NCBI RefSeq assembly: GCF_002865645.1
Contig: NW_020194554.1
Span: forward strand, 1,426,001-1,490,000
DNA: 64,000 bases
DNA from: Hyaloscypha bicolor E
Lineage: Eukaryota > Ascomycota > Leotiomycetes > Helotiales > Hyaloscyphaceae
Reading direction: 5' to 3'
Part shown: piece by piece, positions 1-12,247 of the stretch
How positions within the stretch are numbered: position 1 is the first letter of the stretch
How the letters are laid out: every line of letters starts with the position of its first letter
Made by a program: the position numbers and the translations under genes
The notes under the pieces: model-generated
The model's input: only the letters and a program-made list of their open reading frames with translations
Told to the model about the DNA's origin: nothing
The model's database searches: none

Positions 1-77
1 TGATGTGTGATGAGAGTGATGCTTGGTGCAATTGATGGTTCCTGGAGGCTGGATGCATGCTGATTACGGCGCTGTAG

Positions 78-1324
<1,247 letters not shown>

Positions 1325-1803
1325 GTTGGAAATAGAGGCATTGGATAGCGTTGCATTTTTGGATTTGGGAGTGGGAGAAAGGACGGATATGGCTGTAGAG
1401 AAGTAAAAGGGATATTGTATACAAGGTGGAAGACAAACTGGGAACTGGAGCTGGATCATTGCGTTGGCGTTTTGGAATCAGGTGTGAATGGCTCAGCACA
1501 GAATCATGCCTAGTCTGTTAGGTGTGAAGGTTGGAAACCGCATAGGAACACGCATTGCATAGCCCGTGTGTAGACATGACACCGAATAGATATGGCAGTC
1601 TGGTTAGAATCTGCTCGTACGTTTGAACATGTTGTGCAGTCTTGGGTTATTAACATAGATAGATTCGTCTGATAATTATTTACACATCAAAGTCACAAGA
1701 GTAATCTAGCTGTACATGATATTGCTCCCATCACCTGGTCCCAAGCTCCAATTCCAATAACCAAGTCCCATTACACCGTCTCCCCTCCCTTCCAAGCAAT
1801 ACC
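1325..1803. other. intergenic, between convergent genes
   Basis: This holds the 3' ends of two convergent genes. I see no further gene, repeat or RNA. Confidence 0.6.
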
Positions 1804-2674
1804 TCACTTCTTCCCCGCCAAATGCCACCCAAACACCTTCTCAAAAACACTCTTCCCATCCCCCACAAAACTATCCCCATGACAGGGCACCACATTCTCG
1901 AATCCCCACGTATTAATCCTCTGAATACTCTTATTAAACCCCGGCCTATCCGCACTACTTATCGCGTACCACAGCAATCTCTTCTGCCAAAGCGCCTCGC
2001 CCCTCGTATTCTGCAGCGCGCCAAAAATCCGCGTCGCCCATCCCGTCGTCGGATCGATTCCCGTCTTCGAGTATTGCTCTCTCGCAGGCAGGCTGAACAG
2101 AAGATCCGCCTCGATCAGGGTTTTCGATGGCTTGTGGAAGAAGACCAGCTCCTTGTTCGGATGTGCGTCCACGAACTCGTATTCAAACTCCTCGTCGAAT
2201 TCTCCTCCGACCTTAATGCTTTCTTTCCCTTTCGCCGTGAAGATGGTTGAGATCGGGACGTTGGTCACCGACTTGTCGGATGCGGACTGCTTGGCGCGCT
2301 TTTCGGCGAGCCCCTCAGGCGCGATTATGTGTGCCGTGGGATAGGCGGTCGACCAGGTGGAGAGGAAGATGTGGTGCTCGAGATCTGGGGCGATGAGGTA
2401 GGAGACGGGGGAGGAGCCGAGGGTTTTGCGGACTGTTGGGGTGAGGGCGACGGGGGAGAAGACGGCGAGGGCACCGGAGTGGAGTTTCACTGTGAATTGT
2501 TAGAGAGGTGAAAGGTAGAGGACGGGAAAAGGGAGACGTACCGACTGTTGCTCGTCCACCGAACTTTATGCGTCCGAATCGCAGGAAGGGGACGGAGAGC
2601 GTTGTGACATTGGGGGCGATCTCGCGGATTACCATTACCTCTTCTGGGTTCTCGGGCACGAGTTTGGAGGACAT
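1804..2674 (-). CDS. DUF4336 domain protein (metallo-beta-lactamase-like)
   Basis: Conserved fungal protein of the DUF4336 family, related to the metallo-beta-lactamase fold; the substrate is unknown. Two exons: 2542-2674 encodes MSSKLVPENPEEVMVIREI and onward, and 1804-2489 the rest. The intron at 2490-2541 (GTACGT...CACAG) joins in frame as ..RATVVKLHSG... Family-type segments seen are LRFGRIKFGGRATV, GALAVFSPVALTPTV, APDLEHHIFLSTW, HIIAPEGLAEKRAKQ and, near the end, NVVPCHGDSFVGDG. Total about 272 residues, a normal family length. There is no signal peptide or membrane segment, so it is probably cytosolic. It converges on the PKA gene. The family call rests on recalled family sequence patterns. 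Confidence 0.85.
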
Positions 2675-3722
2675 GGTTGCGTTTATTTGCTGCTCAATTG
2701 TTGTTGTGGGAGAGGAATGTGTTGTAGTTTTATGTTATCGATGAGGTAAATCAAAAAAGTTCGATGACGCAGTGGCGGCAGATTTGACGGGACTTTCTTC
2801 TCCTCGCTCAAGAAACGTTTGCAGTTGTTTGAAATTGTATACTCCAAAACTCAGGAGATGAGGGGAGGAGTAATAGTATATATACATTTGCAAAATCATG
2901 CGATACAGGTGCTGCTTAACGTCATCAATATGCATGCGCCATCTGCACCCCGAAACTCAAATCATTCTAGATCTCTGTTTACTCAGCATGTGGCAGGCTC
3001 GGCACCTCGGGTTAATTTACAGGGTTTCAGCACCCTGTCCGGACGACCTGGGTGGCACAGCATTCGGACGACTTCGGACGAAAATGAAAAATGAATCATA
3101 ATCTCTCGGCCGGAAGAACAAAAGTGGCTTGTATGGAGGTAATGCATAGTGACTGAATTATTTGTGTTTGTTGCTTGGCAGTTGGGTTCAAGGTCACGGC
3201 AGGATGCATGGGTGAGAGACAGGCATGTATTTGAATTATTTCGATTTTCTGGGCTGATATTCAGGTACAGGAGCAAGCTGCAAGGCGACTATTGGACCAT
3301 GACCAATGAGAGGAAATCTCAGATCAGGACAGAGTGGTGGGTAGTTATTCGAGAAAATGTGCGGATCCGGAAAACAAAGTGATTGAAAAGAAACAGGATC
3401 GAGGCCATCCATCCATCAGCAAGCTCATATCCATGGTAGCAAGCGCATCAAACTAGTAAAACAGAGATAGAAAAGCCTGCATGTGTTGTGAATCTCAAGT
3501 AAATGCAGACTGAACAAGAAAGAAACATGATTGGGTATTGTTAAGGTTAACCAAACGCCAGCCTGTGGGTATCCGAAACCTCCTCCCAAGACTAGGAATC
3601 CCTGAGAAAGTGTATGCCAACGCCGGTGAACTCTAAACTCCTTTTCCGTGTCATAAAGAATGACAGGTCGTTTGAAAGGAAGTTGCTTGAATGTTGAATT
3701 TGTGAAAGTCGGAAATGAGAAT
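2675..3722. other. intergenic
   Basis: Promoter of the DUF4336 gene and 3' flank of the coiled-coil gene. Only short overlapping frames without start context or recognisable domains are present. I see nothing else. Confidence 0.5.
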
Positions 3723-5777
3723 CTATCCTGGAATCTGCCAGGCCTTGGTCTCAACCTTGAAGAGTGACACTGTTGTGAGGACGAAGCGGTCAATGGTGCG
3801 TACCACTTGTTCAGAGAAGAGGTGAGAGGCAAGGCCACGTCCATCTCCCCCTCGAAGAGCGAGGATGTCGAATGCAAGTTTTCGAGCAGTCTCGTTTGCT
3901 GAGATCCACTTACTCCGCTCGCAGTAGTTCTCGTAGCAGACATAGAGGAAATAGTAGAAGATCAGATGTAGAGCAAAGGCGAAAAAAGTCCCGAAGACTG
4001 GAGGGGAGTTGCTGGGGTTGATATTTGCGTTCGAAGATGGTTGGCGGAAGTGTTCATCACGAGGAAGATTCTCGCCAGATGGGTAGGTCTCTCTATTGTC
4101 TTCGCTAGGGACAACAGGTTCGATGAGGTTTACGACTTCCAAGATTTTGGGGTCGACTGGTGAGGGTTCAGAGGGGGAAACACTTGCGCCGTTTGGACCA
4201 TCAGGAGCAGTTCCATTGACAGGTTGAATGAGTTCTGCATCTTTCTCGGATTTGGGGTCGACTGGCGAAGGTGCAGAGGGCGTACCACGTACGCCATTTA
4301 GAGTGCCGCCACCGCTTGGAGATTGAGACAGGCCATTGGGAGAGGTTCCTTCAACAGTCCGGCCCTTTCTGCGGAGCAATGGAGCGGCACGACCCGCAGC
4401 ATAAGATAGCCAGTTGCGGAAGAGAATAGCGGTGTTGAACTCGACCAGGACCCAGCAGGAAAATGGATTGTGAAGCGTCTTCTGGTATGGAAGGTAGATG
4501 CGTATTCGTGGACTGTGGACGTGAACCTTTCTGATAACTTCTGTGATTTCATCATTGACTTCAGTGTCGTTGTCATCATTAGCATCACCGCAGTCTTCTG
4601 AAGAAGAAGAGGAGGAGGAGGAGCCATCGCTGGGTTTACCGTTGGAGGACTGGGTCGTGGTCGTGGGGGCGTCTGACTCGCCGTTCGATTCCTGAATGCT
4701 GCCGTGGTCAAAGTCGAAAGGGAGTTCGCTTGCAAGGTTTTGCGTCTTAGATTGTTCAGCTCGTCCAGCTTGTCCATCGGGTCCAGGAGGTGGTGGTGCG
4801 ATAGCAGCTTGTGGTGACGGGTTGAAACGTGGCAGCTCATTCCTCATACGCTCCCATTGACGGCGCAGCCCCTGCGCGACCTTCCTATCCTCAAGAGCTT
4901 CGGCCTGGACATGTTCCAAGCTAGTGATCGTCGTCTTCAAGTCGTCGATATGACCTTTGAGGCGGCCATTTTCCTTTTGCGTGGCATCGAGCTGGCCTCG
5001 TACGTTGTTGGTTTCGTCGAGCAATTTGTCGTATTTGGTTGAAAGGACACCTTTGGCTGTCTCCACATTGTAGCGCCCGGCTTTCTCGTATACAAGCTGG
5101 TGGTTGAGATCGAGCTTGTCCTTTTCCAGTTCTTTGACTTGGTCTTCGAATTCTTTGGCTTGTCCCTCTGTCTGTGTGATGTATTGCTCGCGCCCATCTG
5201 CCAGTTCCTTGGCCTTCTTGATGTTCTCATGGAGCGTTCGCACCTTTTCCTGCTCCGCCTCTAATTCTTCCTTGAATTTTGCTGCTTGGGCCTCAACATG
5301 TTGAATGTGCTTCTCCTTCTGGTCTATCGAGTCCGACGCTCTTTGCAGCTTGTTCAACAGCTCGGTGCGTTCGCGCTCCAGATTCATCTTGTCCGTTTCG
5401 AGATCGTCACGGGTGCGCTCAAGATTTTTCTTATCGCTTTCCAGGTCGTCGCGGGCGCGCTCAAGAATTTTCTTGTCGTTCTCAAGATCGTCGCGGGTAC
5501 GCTCAAGATTTGTCTTGTCGTTCTCGAGGTCGTCACGGGTGCGCTTTAGATCTTTGTTATCCTGTTCGAAATCAATCAGTTCCTTTGTGAGTTTCGAGAT
5601 TTGGTCTGCTGATTGTGCCACCAGTAACTTGTAACTCGCGTCGGCCTGTCGCAATCTCAATTCGGCTCCGAGTGCGTGAAAAGAGTGCTCGTTAATTACT
5701 TCTTCCAACCTCTCATTTTCCGCCTGCAGCTCGTCGACTCGAAGACGGAGGTCGTGAAATCCAGACGGAAAAGGCAT
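3723..5777 (-). CDS. long coiled-coil protein with C-terminal membrane segment, function unknown
   Basis: Single open frame of 684 codons starting MPFPSGFHDLRLRVDELQ. Residues about 10-330 are a near-continuous charged coiled coil, including four 14-residue repeats (pattern LERxRDDLExDKxx, residues about 75-132). Residues about 330-420 are Pro/Ser/Asp-rich and low-complexity. A hydrophobic patch follows (around FSCWVLVEFNTAILF, residue about 440), then a second Pro/Ser-rich linker. One clear transmembrane helix (FFAFALHLIFYYFLYVC) sits at about 594-616, followed by a conserved-looking tail. I do not recognise the family. The architecture suggests a tethering or scaffold protein anchored to an internal membrane by its C-terminal region, which is inference. 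No intron is needed. Upstream lies a decayed coiled-coil repeat (6632-6945). Confidence 0.75.
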   Translation of the reverse strand: MPFPSGFHDLRLRVDELQAENERLEEVINEHSFHALGAELRLRQADASYKLLVAQSADQISKLTKELIDFEQDNKDLKRTRDDLENDKTNLERTRDDLENDKKILERARDDLESDKKNLERTRDDLETDKMNLERERTELLNKLQRASDSIDQKEKHIQHVEAQAAKFKEELEAEQEKVRTLHENIKKAKELADGREQYITQTEGQAKEFEDQVKELEKDKLDLNHQLVYEKAGRYNVETAKGVLSTKYDKLLDETNNVRGQLDATQKENGRLKGHIDDLKTTITSLEHVQAEALEDRKVAQGLRRQWERMRNELPRFNPSPQAAIAPPPPGPDGQAGRAEQSKTQNLASELPFDFDHGSIQESNGESDAPTTTTQSSNGKPSDGSSSSSSSSEDCGDANDDNDTEVNDEITEVIRKVHVHSPRIRIYLPYQKTLHNPFSCWVLVEFNTAILFRNWLSYAAGRAAPLLRRKGRTVEGTSPNGLSQSPSGGGTLNGVRGTPSAPSPVDPKSEKDAELIQPVNGTAPDGPNGASVSPSEPSPVDPKILEVVNLIEPVVPSEDNRETYPSGENLPRDEHFRQPSSNANINPSNSPPVFGTFFAFALHLIFYYFLYVCYENYCERSKWISANETARKLAFDILALRGGDGRGLASHLFSEQVVRTIDRFVLTTVSLFKVETKAWQIPG
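5395..5548 (-). repeat. 42-bp coding tandem repeat, 4 copies
   Basis: The motif TCGTCRCGGGYRCGCTY recurs at 5404, 5446, 5488 and 5530, exactly 42 bp apart. On the coding strand this is a 14-residue unit (two heptads), LERxRDDLExDKxx. Keeping a whole-heptad period extends the coiled coil without breaking register. Confidence 0.9.
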
Positions 5778-6631
5778 GGTGGCGGTCGATTTGGAATGTG
5801 GTATGGTTGAGGAATGAAGGAAGGAATGTGCAGAAGAGATTTTATATTATTTGTTCATTTATTCTGGCTATTGTGTTATGTTCTATTGTTGCATCAGTAT
5901 ATCTTCTATTGTCGTCCTCCTATTGTGGTCGAGTGCTGGGGTTTCATTGTCCATGTCACAATAGGAATATTCATCACCATTCACCCCAACTTTCGGGAAG
6001 AATATCTCGAAATTTAATAGCAAGACTAATTTCGTAACTTTATAAGAATTGAATTATTCCAGTGAGCGCGGGGATAATGATTCGAATTTTAGGTCACAAT
6101 TTTTCAACATTGTTCGACTCCAAGTCAGAACATCCACATACCTACCCATTTATTCTCTTATCAAATCCTGAATCAATTTGCTCGCTCTCCAGATTAGATT
6201 TCCCTTCCTCGCACTCAGTACTAGAGAAGTAACGCGCTTGCGGAGTGCTTCTTGCTTCTTGGTGTTGCTCTGGATCCGCGCCCAAGGATTCTCCAGACCA
6301 GCCCTGCTCGAGATCCTCTCCTAGCTAGGAGCCTCGTAGACAGAAAGATTCAAAGAGGAGCGCCTCATAGAGGACCACAGACTCCCCTTAGGCAAGATTG
6401 GCAGGCGCAACGCCCCCTCAAAATACCACTGTCCCGAGCAGGAAAGGTATCAGCATTCCCAATGAGATTGTAGACATCCGAGCAACGATATCGGGCCTCG
6501 AGGAGGGTCTTGCAATTGTAGCAGACATCGAAAGCGAAAGAAAATGTAAAGAGTGGCACTCGAGGTTTGGCGGTTGACGGAGTCGTGGTATAATCAAGAC
6601 CCGAATACGTCCCTGGAGGCTCTTTGGCTTT
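5778..6631. other. intergenic
   Basis: Promoter side of the coiled-coil gene. An open + strand stretch at about 6460-6550 (NEIVDIRATISGLEEGLA..) has coiled-coil-like composition and may belong to the relic at 6632-6945, but it has no start codon. Nothing else is seen. Confidence 0.4.
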
Positions 6632-6945
6632 CCCTCGAATATAAACTGAAGAGCATCTGGAGCACGAAAGTTGAACTACTGAATAAAGCTAGAAGGTTGA
6701 GCATGTGAAAGGGAAAGAGGAACCAAGACGTCTCTCCTTCGAAAACGATAATATGGATCTGGAGTGCGAGCGAACCTATGCGCTAAGCAAGACCAGGACC
6801 AGAGATTGAAGGAGGCATAAGAGAAAGAAAGGCAACTTTAACTCGAAAACGACAACGTGGACTTGGAGCACGGCTGCACGGGCGTACCGAAGCATTGAAC
6901 AAGGTAGGGGGATTGACGGGCTATATGCAAGGAAGGGGAATTCAT
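6632..6945 (+). pseudogene. decayed coiled-coil repeat, 3 units of about 105 bp
   Basis: Three diverged copies start near 6632, 6737 and 6841, each with a core like TCGAAAACGANAAYRTGGA. In the best frames they read FENDNMDLECERTYALSK and LENDNVDLEH; the first copy reads LEHE, then after a frameshift VELLNKARR. The period of about 105 bp equals 35 codons or five heptads, typical of coiled-coil coding DNA. Stops and frameshifts break every copy. The wording resembles the neighbouring gene (LENDKTNLERTR, ELLNKLQRAS), which lies in the opposite orientation, so I infer the remnant of a related gene or of a duplicated segment. Confidence 0.5.
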
Positions 6946-7396
6946 TGTCTGTATTCTAGCGGAGGCCATCCTTGTACTTGCCAAACTTTCCCATATATTC
7001 ATGGGTATTCTCATGGAAATCCTCTATCTCATCATAAAACCAAATTTTCACTATAGCCTGGATCCTCCAAAAGGTCTGGATGTTGGATGTGACAGCCACG
7101 TACAGGGAAACTCGAAGGCTTAAGGGTTTGATCGAGTCAGTGGTGTATGATCGGATTGTGGAAATAACGGTTCTCAGATGTTAATGGTGTAACATCGCTC
7201 GTAACGGTTGTCCTCTGAAGTAAGAGGAAAGCAGTCAAAGAGCCCCAACATGAAATGCAGTGCTGAAGAGGTCTAAGAGAAAAATAAGAGCCACGGTTTC
7301 CAGAGCTGTGTGGCAAGAGTTGATATTGGCTCAGGTTTCGAAGACTGCTGGAAGGATACCTGGGCCTCCGTGGAGCGCGATGCGAGCAAGCTGCCT
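6946..7396. other. intergenic
   Basis: 3' flank of the small membrane protein gene. I see no gene or repeat. Confidence 0.5.
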
Positions 7397-7819
7397 CTAC
7401 CGCGGTGAAGCACGCCTTCGACCCTGTAAATGTACGCCTTTATCCTCAATGTTGGTTCTCTTTTCAAGAATACCGGTCGGGCGTCTTTCCGCCGTCTCGC
7501 TTTCCCCCGTTGGTGTTGCTGGTGAGTTTCCCACCAACATACTCGGCACTTTCAACCACGCTTTCAACGCCGGAGTAACCAATCTCTTCCGCTCTTCAGC
7601 CAGATCAGGGTTAACGGTGATGAGCAGTGCGATGACAGCTATGAGGAGGGTAACGATAAGAATGGAGAGGATGATAGATGCCAAGATGCTGGCCACGAGC
7701 GCGAACTTGACGTAGGGTACGATAGTGTCGATATTGCGGAGCGCGGTTACGACAGTGGGTGCGATGTTGTCGATATGTTCAGAGGCCTTTTGGACTTCGT
7801 GTGAGAATGGTACGCCCAT
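7397..7819 (-). CDS. small membrane protein, unknown function
   Basis: Reading from the ATG at 7819 gives 140 residues starting MGVPFSHEVQKASEHIDNIA. A long hydrophobic stretch (residues about 37-70, FALVASILASIILSILIVTL followed by LIAVIALLI) is one long or two closely spaced membrane helices. A charged segment (DLAEERKRLV) and a Pro/Thr/Arg-rich tail follow. The frame stays open upstream of the ATG but without another ATG. No family is recognised. Size, composition and start context make it a plausible real gene, but transcription cannot be judged from sequence. Confidence 0.5.
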   Translation of the reverse strand: MGVPFSHEVQKASEHIDNIAPTVVTALRNIDTIVPYVKFALVASILASIILSILIVTLLIAVIALLITVNPDLAEERKRLVTPALKAWLKVPSMLVGNSPATPTGESETAERRPTGILEKRTNIEDKGVHLQGRRRASPR

Positions 7820-8880
7820 CTTTGGCCCTGTCGATGAGAGAGATTTTTTGTCGTAGTCGTAGAAGTGGAGTTGAACCCGCAATTGTTTATTAATATTAAC
7901 GGGACGATGAAGTCCTTGAGAAGTTTGATGATTCCCTCTGGCTCAGATACGATAGAGAAAGGCGGGGTCGTGCGTTGGCAGGTTGCTGTGTGTAACTTGA
8001 ACTTTTCGCTTGAGATAGGCTGATTTTGAGGATCCAGTCCTTGGAACTGGTCAGCTGACTTTTAGCGCAAATCTTTTCATGCCATGATACCGAAATTCTG
8101 ACTTGAGGTTTTCCATGACTGCTTGATCTGGTTCATTAGCTTACAATATTCGCTAAAGACTTGTCAAATTTTAGCGAGCTCAGGGGCTTCAGTGCTATCG
8201 AAGACGCTAAGGTTAAAAAACTCGCCAAAGTCCTAGACTGAACATCGACAATCTTCTTTCGCAACGAGAACGCGATCGCAACGAGTCCCGAAGATCCCAA
8301 GACATCACAGAGCATATTAATTACTGCCTTTCATACCTCACGCGCTCTGATTGGAGATGACCGGTGTCATAGCCTTTGACTTTAGACAACAATAAATCTG
8401 TATGAGCCTCCGCCACGGCAGACTTCATATCACTGCCACGTCAGGCAGCCGCATTCTCTGCCTTTTACTTGGCTCTGTTTCTTATGCTCGAAGCAGGATC
8501 CTTTTGCCGCCTAGTCATCGGCCAGAAGTCGTCCCGATTTCTGACTTTTGCAAAGACGAGTCCAGCGATCTTCCCAGCCACCACGTGATTGCGGGGAAGA
8601 TTCAGCCCTACTTTGATAGAGCGACAAGGATGTTCGTATCCCCAAGACATACGATTGGTGGGTCACTTCAAGTCAGAAGGCTTCTGCATAGCCTCGCGTG
8701 TGCTATAGGATCGCCCGACTGATTATGATATGTTATCTTTCTCCTTCTCAAACCTCTTACTTCATTCTTTTCTACTTAAAGGCTCCTTTGACCTCGCCTT
8801 CAACGTTTCGTTACTCTGAGCATCAAACAAACACAAAACAAAACTTCCGCAACAAGAAACATTAACACAGCCTCGCCAAG
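7820..8880. other. intergenic
   Basis: Divergent promoter region between the small membrane protein and the gene at 8881. Several short TTAGCG/CGCTAA words occur at 8060-8240, without a clear larger structure. Open frames here look like chance. Confidence 0.4.
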
Positions 8881-9603
8881 ATGGCTGGTCCAACATCAAG
8901 GTCAGGAGATAGTGACACGCTCTGCTCAACCTCCACAGAGATGACCCTCCTACCACCACCAACCTACTCCTCCTCCGACCCAACATCCAACGACTTCCGC
9001 ACCCTCACCGTCTCCAACGCCGGCATCGGGAACCTGATCCTCTCTCCGCCGAGCTCATCCAGCACCCTCTTCTACGTAAAAAACTCTCAATGGCCCGGCA
9101 ACCCCTCGGTAACTCTCTCCCTCGGCGCGAAAGGTGGTCACATCCTAGGGGTGCTAAAACTCGGCGTCTTCTCTGAGAACACCGTCGGTCTCGGGAATCC
9201 CAACCGGGATAACATCGACTACGAGAGTCTGCGACGAGTCAGCAACTGGACGCATGGCACTTACGAGTTTGAGTTTGGGAGGATGGGGGATAGGAGGAGG
9301 TTCACGTGGCAGCGGACGAGACAGCCGTTATTTGCGGATCAGCCGGATATGGAGTTGAGGGAGAATGCGGAGAGTGGTGCGGATGGGCAGGTGCTGGCGG
9401 TTTACAAAGGGTGCCAGGGGCTGTGGTCGACCAAGAGAGGAACATTTTATGTGAGGAGGGGATTGGATAGGCAGGCGGGCGTGGAGAAAAAGTTGGAGGA
9501 TTGGAGTAACTGGGAGTTGATGGTATTGTTGACTGGATGCGGGATCATTGAGGGGTCCAGGAGGAGGGCAAGGGCGAGGAGAAGTGGCGGTGGAGGTGGT
9601 TGA
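8881..9603 (+). CDS. hypothetical protein, possibly tubby/LURP-one-like
   Basis: Single-exon frame of 240 codons. The start context (GCCAAGATGGCT) is good. The first 40 residues are Ser/Thr/Pro-rich and probably disordered. The rest looks like a beta-rich globular domain, alternating short hydrophobic strands with FTWQRTRQPLF, VLAVYKGCQ, RGTFYVRRGLD and NWELMVLLTGCGIIEGSR, then a basic Gly-rich C terminus. The run of strands ending in a single hydrophobic helix resembles tubby C-terminal-like proteins; this is a weak guess from pattern only. No signal peptide or transmembrane helix apart from that C-terminal hydrophobic stretch. Confidence 0.65.
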   Translation: MAGPTSRSGDSDTLCSTSTEMTLLPPPTYSSSDPTSNDFRTLTVSNAGIGNLILSPPSSSSTLFYVKNSQWPGNPSVTLSLGAKGGHILGVLKLGVFSENTVGLGNPNRDNIDYESLRRVSNWTHGTYEFEFGRMGDRRRFTWQRTRQPLFADQPDMELRENAESGADGQVLAVYKGCQGLWSTKRGTFYVRRGLDRQAGVEKKLEDWSNWELMVLLTGCGIIEGSRRRARARRSGGGGG

Positions 9604-9919
9604 GCAACTTGCTTGGGAGACAGGAGGAAATGAGATCCTAGATTCAAGAGAGATTCTATTCCTGACTTATAGTATAGGGACGGATAGTAGTTATATCCAA
9701 TCAATAAAGAGTGTTCCTAGTACCTAGACTGTTTAAGAATAGGTCAAACTCTTGATTTATGATAAAAAACCCTCCCAAAGCTCCAGAAGCTCAACACATC
9801 TAGTATAGCCTCTGCCAAGACAACAAGATATAAGTACAGTACTTGCACCAAGACAGCGCACCAATGATACACAAAGGATTCTCGTGCTTTTCAGCAAGGA
9901 AGTACACTGGACTCAACAC
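9604..9919. other. intergenic, convergent 3' ends
   Basis: Short convergent 3' region; nothing notable is seen. Confidence 0.5.
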
Positions 9920-11922
9920 TTAAGCCTGCTTCTCCATTCCATCCTCACCACGGTGCTCAATCTGCTCCATCTCCCCCGGATTGAAGCGTTTCCCAGACAA
10001 GACATCTCTCTCCTGATGGATCGCGATATGGTTGTTCAACAGATGGCTAGGATCCTTGACGAACCACGCTGCAATTATTCCAATTATTCCAAAAGGGATA
10101 GTAGCAAGGAACACCCTGCGGAAAGCATACGCATACGTCTCCTTGAAAGCGTGTCCTGTCGCCTCAATCACCGCTGTCGAAGCATTCGTCTTCGCAAACG
10201 CGAACGGAACACCCACAGCATTTTCAATAACAGCGGGGATCAAAGCCTCGAGACCAGCAGGGGAGTAACCAGCACCGATGGCAGCGGCTGCGATCCGTGG
10301 CCCGAGCTGCTTGTTCACGATCGAGGTGGCGATGGTGGAGAAGATAGCGTTGCCTACGCTGCCTCCTGCGCTGCGGAAGGTACCGATGAGCCCGGCTGAG
10401 ACGCCGAGCTCTTCTTGCGGCACAAAGAGGCCCGAAGCGACGTAGGCGAGGGACGTTACCCAGGTGAAGCAACATTGCCCGAACATCTGGAAGATCATCC
10501 AGGCGTACTTGTGCTCGGGGATCACGGCTGCGTAGCAGGCGGTAAAGACGGTTTGGATGACAAGCGCGAAGATGATTTGTTGGCGGACGTGCTTGATTTT
10601 GTGGACCAAGGAAGGAAGGATCCAGCCTCCGATGACTCCAGAGAGGTTACCTGGGATTTGTGTGATTCCAATTTGAACTGGCTTGTTCGTGTACATGTAG
10701 AGAGTTGCTTGGGGTGCCAGTGTAGTGACTGCCTGCCAGATCATGCCGGCGATGAAGAGAATGATCAGATGGACCGTGAATTCCTTGAACATGGCGAAGA
10801 GATGGTACGGGAAGATTGGATTCTTGGGAATCGTGAAGTCATAGACGAAACAGGCGATGAATACGAGAGCGCCAATGGTAACAGTGGCGGCAACTAGGGC
10901 TACTGAATAGGAAGACTTTCCGAGGTAAGTCAAGCCAACGAGGAAAACTGTCAAACCGACGGTGAAAAGAGCCAAGCCAATGAAGTCCAATTCCTGGAAC
11001 TCTTGCCATCGGGTCTTGTCGTAGTCGTGGCGTGGATGAGATGGTGGGAAGTAGAAAATGGCTGTTCCAACGATAACGATGACCGAGTAGATAATAGCAA
11101 TATAATAGCACCATCGCCAAGAGGCATTGAGGGCAAGCTCATTAGCAATTAGGACGCTGAAGCCTCCCCAAGGAATGGTAATGCAGAACTCGGTCCAGCC
11201 GATACCAATACCACTGACTCGGTCAGAAATCATGTAAAGTCATCAGGAATTTAGGAACCATGACTGAACTCACCGATATTTATTGGGAAGCAATTCTGTA
11301 ATGCCAGGATATGACACGAAGATCATCCCGGCCCCAAATCCAATGATCGTAGATCCGCAAGCAACAATAAGCGTGGTATGGGCTGTTGCACCAATAATCT
11401 TTTGAGAGCGGACACGATCAGCTGTTTATACTTGGAATCTCAACGGAATTCAAACAACTTAAACTTACAGCACCAATCAAAACCATTATTTGTCCTCCAA
11501 TCAGGACATATCGACGACCGAAGATGTCACTCAAGCCACCAGCAATGGCGAAAGAGACTGCCGAAGCTACAGACCAACCACCAGGAATCCACCCAATATT
11601 TTCCATGTCATCAAGGGCCTGTCCAATCTGGGCGAGAATTCCAACCGGGAGGACTAGTCCACATGATATAGCGGGGACATAAGACAAGCCCATGAACTGG
11701 ATGGAAATTAAGTAACTAGACACTACCCAAAGGCTGTGATAAGAAACTCACGAATATGGCCATAATGGTTGCTATCGGCACTTTTTCTTCGGGATCCTCT
11801 CCCGATGGGGGAGATACAGCATCATTCTGAATGTTTGAGCTCGAAACTTCTTGCTCTTGACCCGACATTTTCTCAATATTGTCCACCTTGACCTTCTTGG
11901 ACGTCCTATTGTTGTCTGCCAT
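9920..11922 (-). CDS. MFS transporter, TRI12 (fungal efflux pump) family
   Basis: Multi-pass plasma-membrane transporter of the major facilitator superfamily, closest in pattern to TRI12-type pumps. Exons: 11752-11922, 11469-11696, 11274-11398 and 9920-11213, giving about 605 residues; all junctions keep frame. Start MADNNRTSKKVK was chosen because the frame further upstream lacks an ATG. Seen: a hydrophilic N terminus (about 55 residues); GGWSVASAVSFAIAGGLSD then FGRRYVLIGGQ, the MFS loop 2-3 motif A region; VSYPGITELLPNKYRGIGIG; about 14 hydrophobic helices; and a hydrophilic tail ending GEDGMEKQA. TRI12 relatives export toxins or transport siderophores, so the substrate cannot be told. No biosynthetic genes are adjacent. 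Confidence 0.88.
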
Positions 11923-12247
11923 CTTTGGGAAGGTTGAATTGGGACAGGAATATGAGAATTGTCTGAAACGGGTGGTAGCACTCACTATATAGACAGCCTT
12001 GTCGGCATTGGCTTAGGTTGGCTTAGCTGTTGGTAAGCTTTTTCGGCAATTGTATCTCCATGTGGGGCCAGTGGATCATACCCAGGCTATGTGCAAGCTG
12101 TGCCTCGAATCGCTGGGGGTCGTTTGTCGGTAATGACTTGAAGAAAGCCGGTGTCAAATAATTTAATTAATTATAATTATCGGCTAGTAACTAAAAAAAT
12201 ATATAATTAATTAATCACTTAATCTGATTAAATATAATTAAATATTA
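11923..12247. other. promoter of the transporter, then AT-rich DNA
   Basis: The first 200 bases are ordinary promoter sequence. From about 12150 the DNA becomes very AT-rich (runs of TAATTAATTATAATTA type), matching the body of the adjacent MITE-like element, as in RIP-altered or transposon-derived DNA. Confidence 0.5.

Noticed and set aside
5104..5634. Ser/Arg-rich open frames on the + strand
   Set aside because: They are antisense shadows of the 42-bp coiled-coil repeat.
7820..7882. Extended N terminus of the small membrane protein
   Set aside because: It would begin with TTG; the first ATG is at 7819.
8402..8722. 106-residue open frame
   Set aside because: No domain, poor start context and overlapping frames on the other strand; probably chance.
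11923..11985. Longer N terminus of the TRI12-type transporter
   Set aside because: The upstream frame has only a GTG; the first ATG is at 11922.
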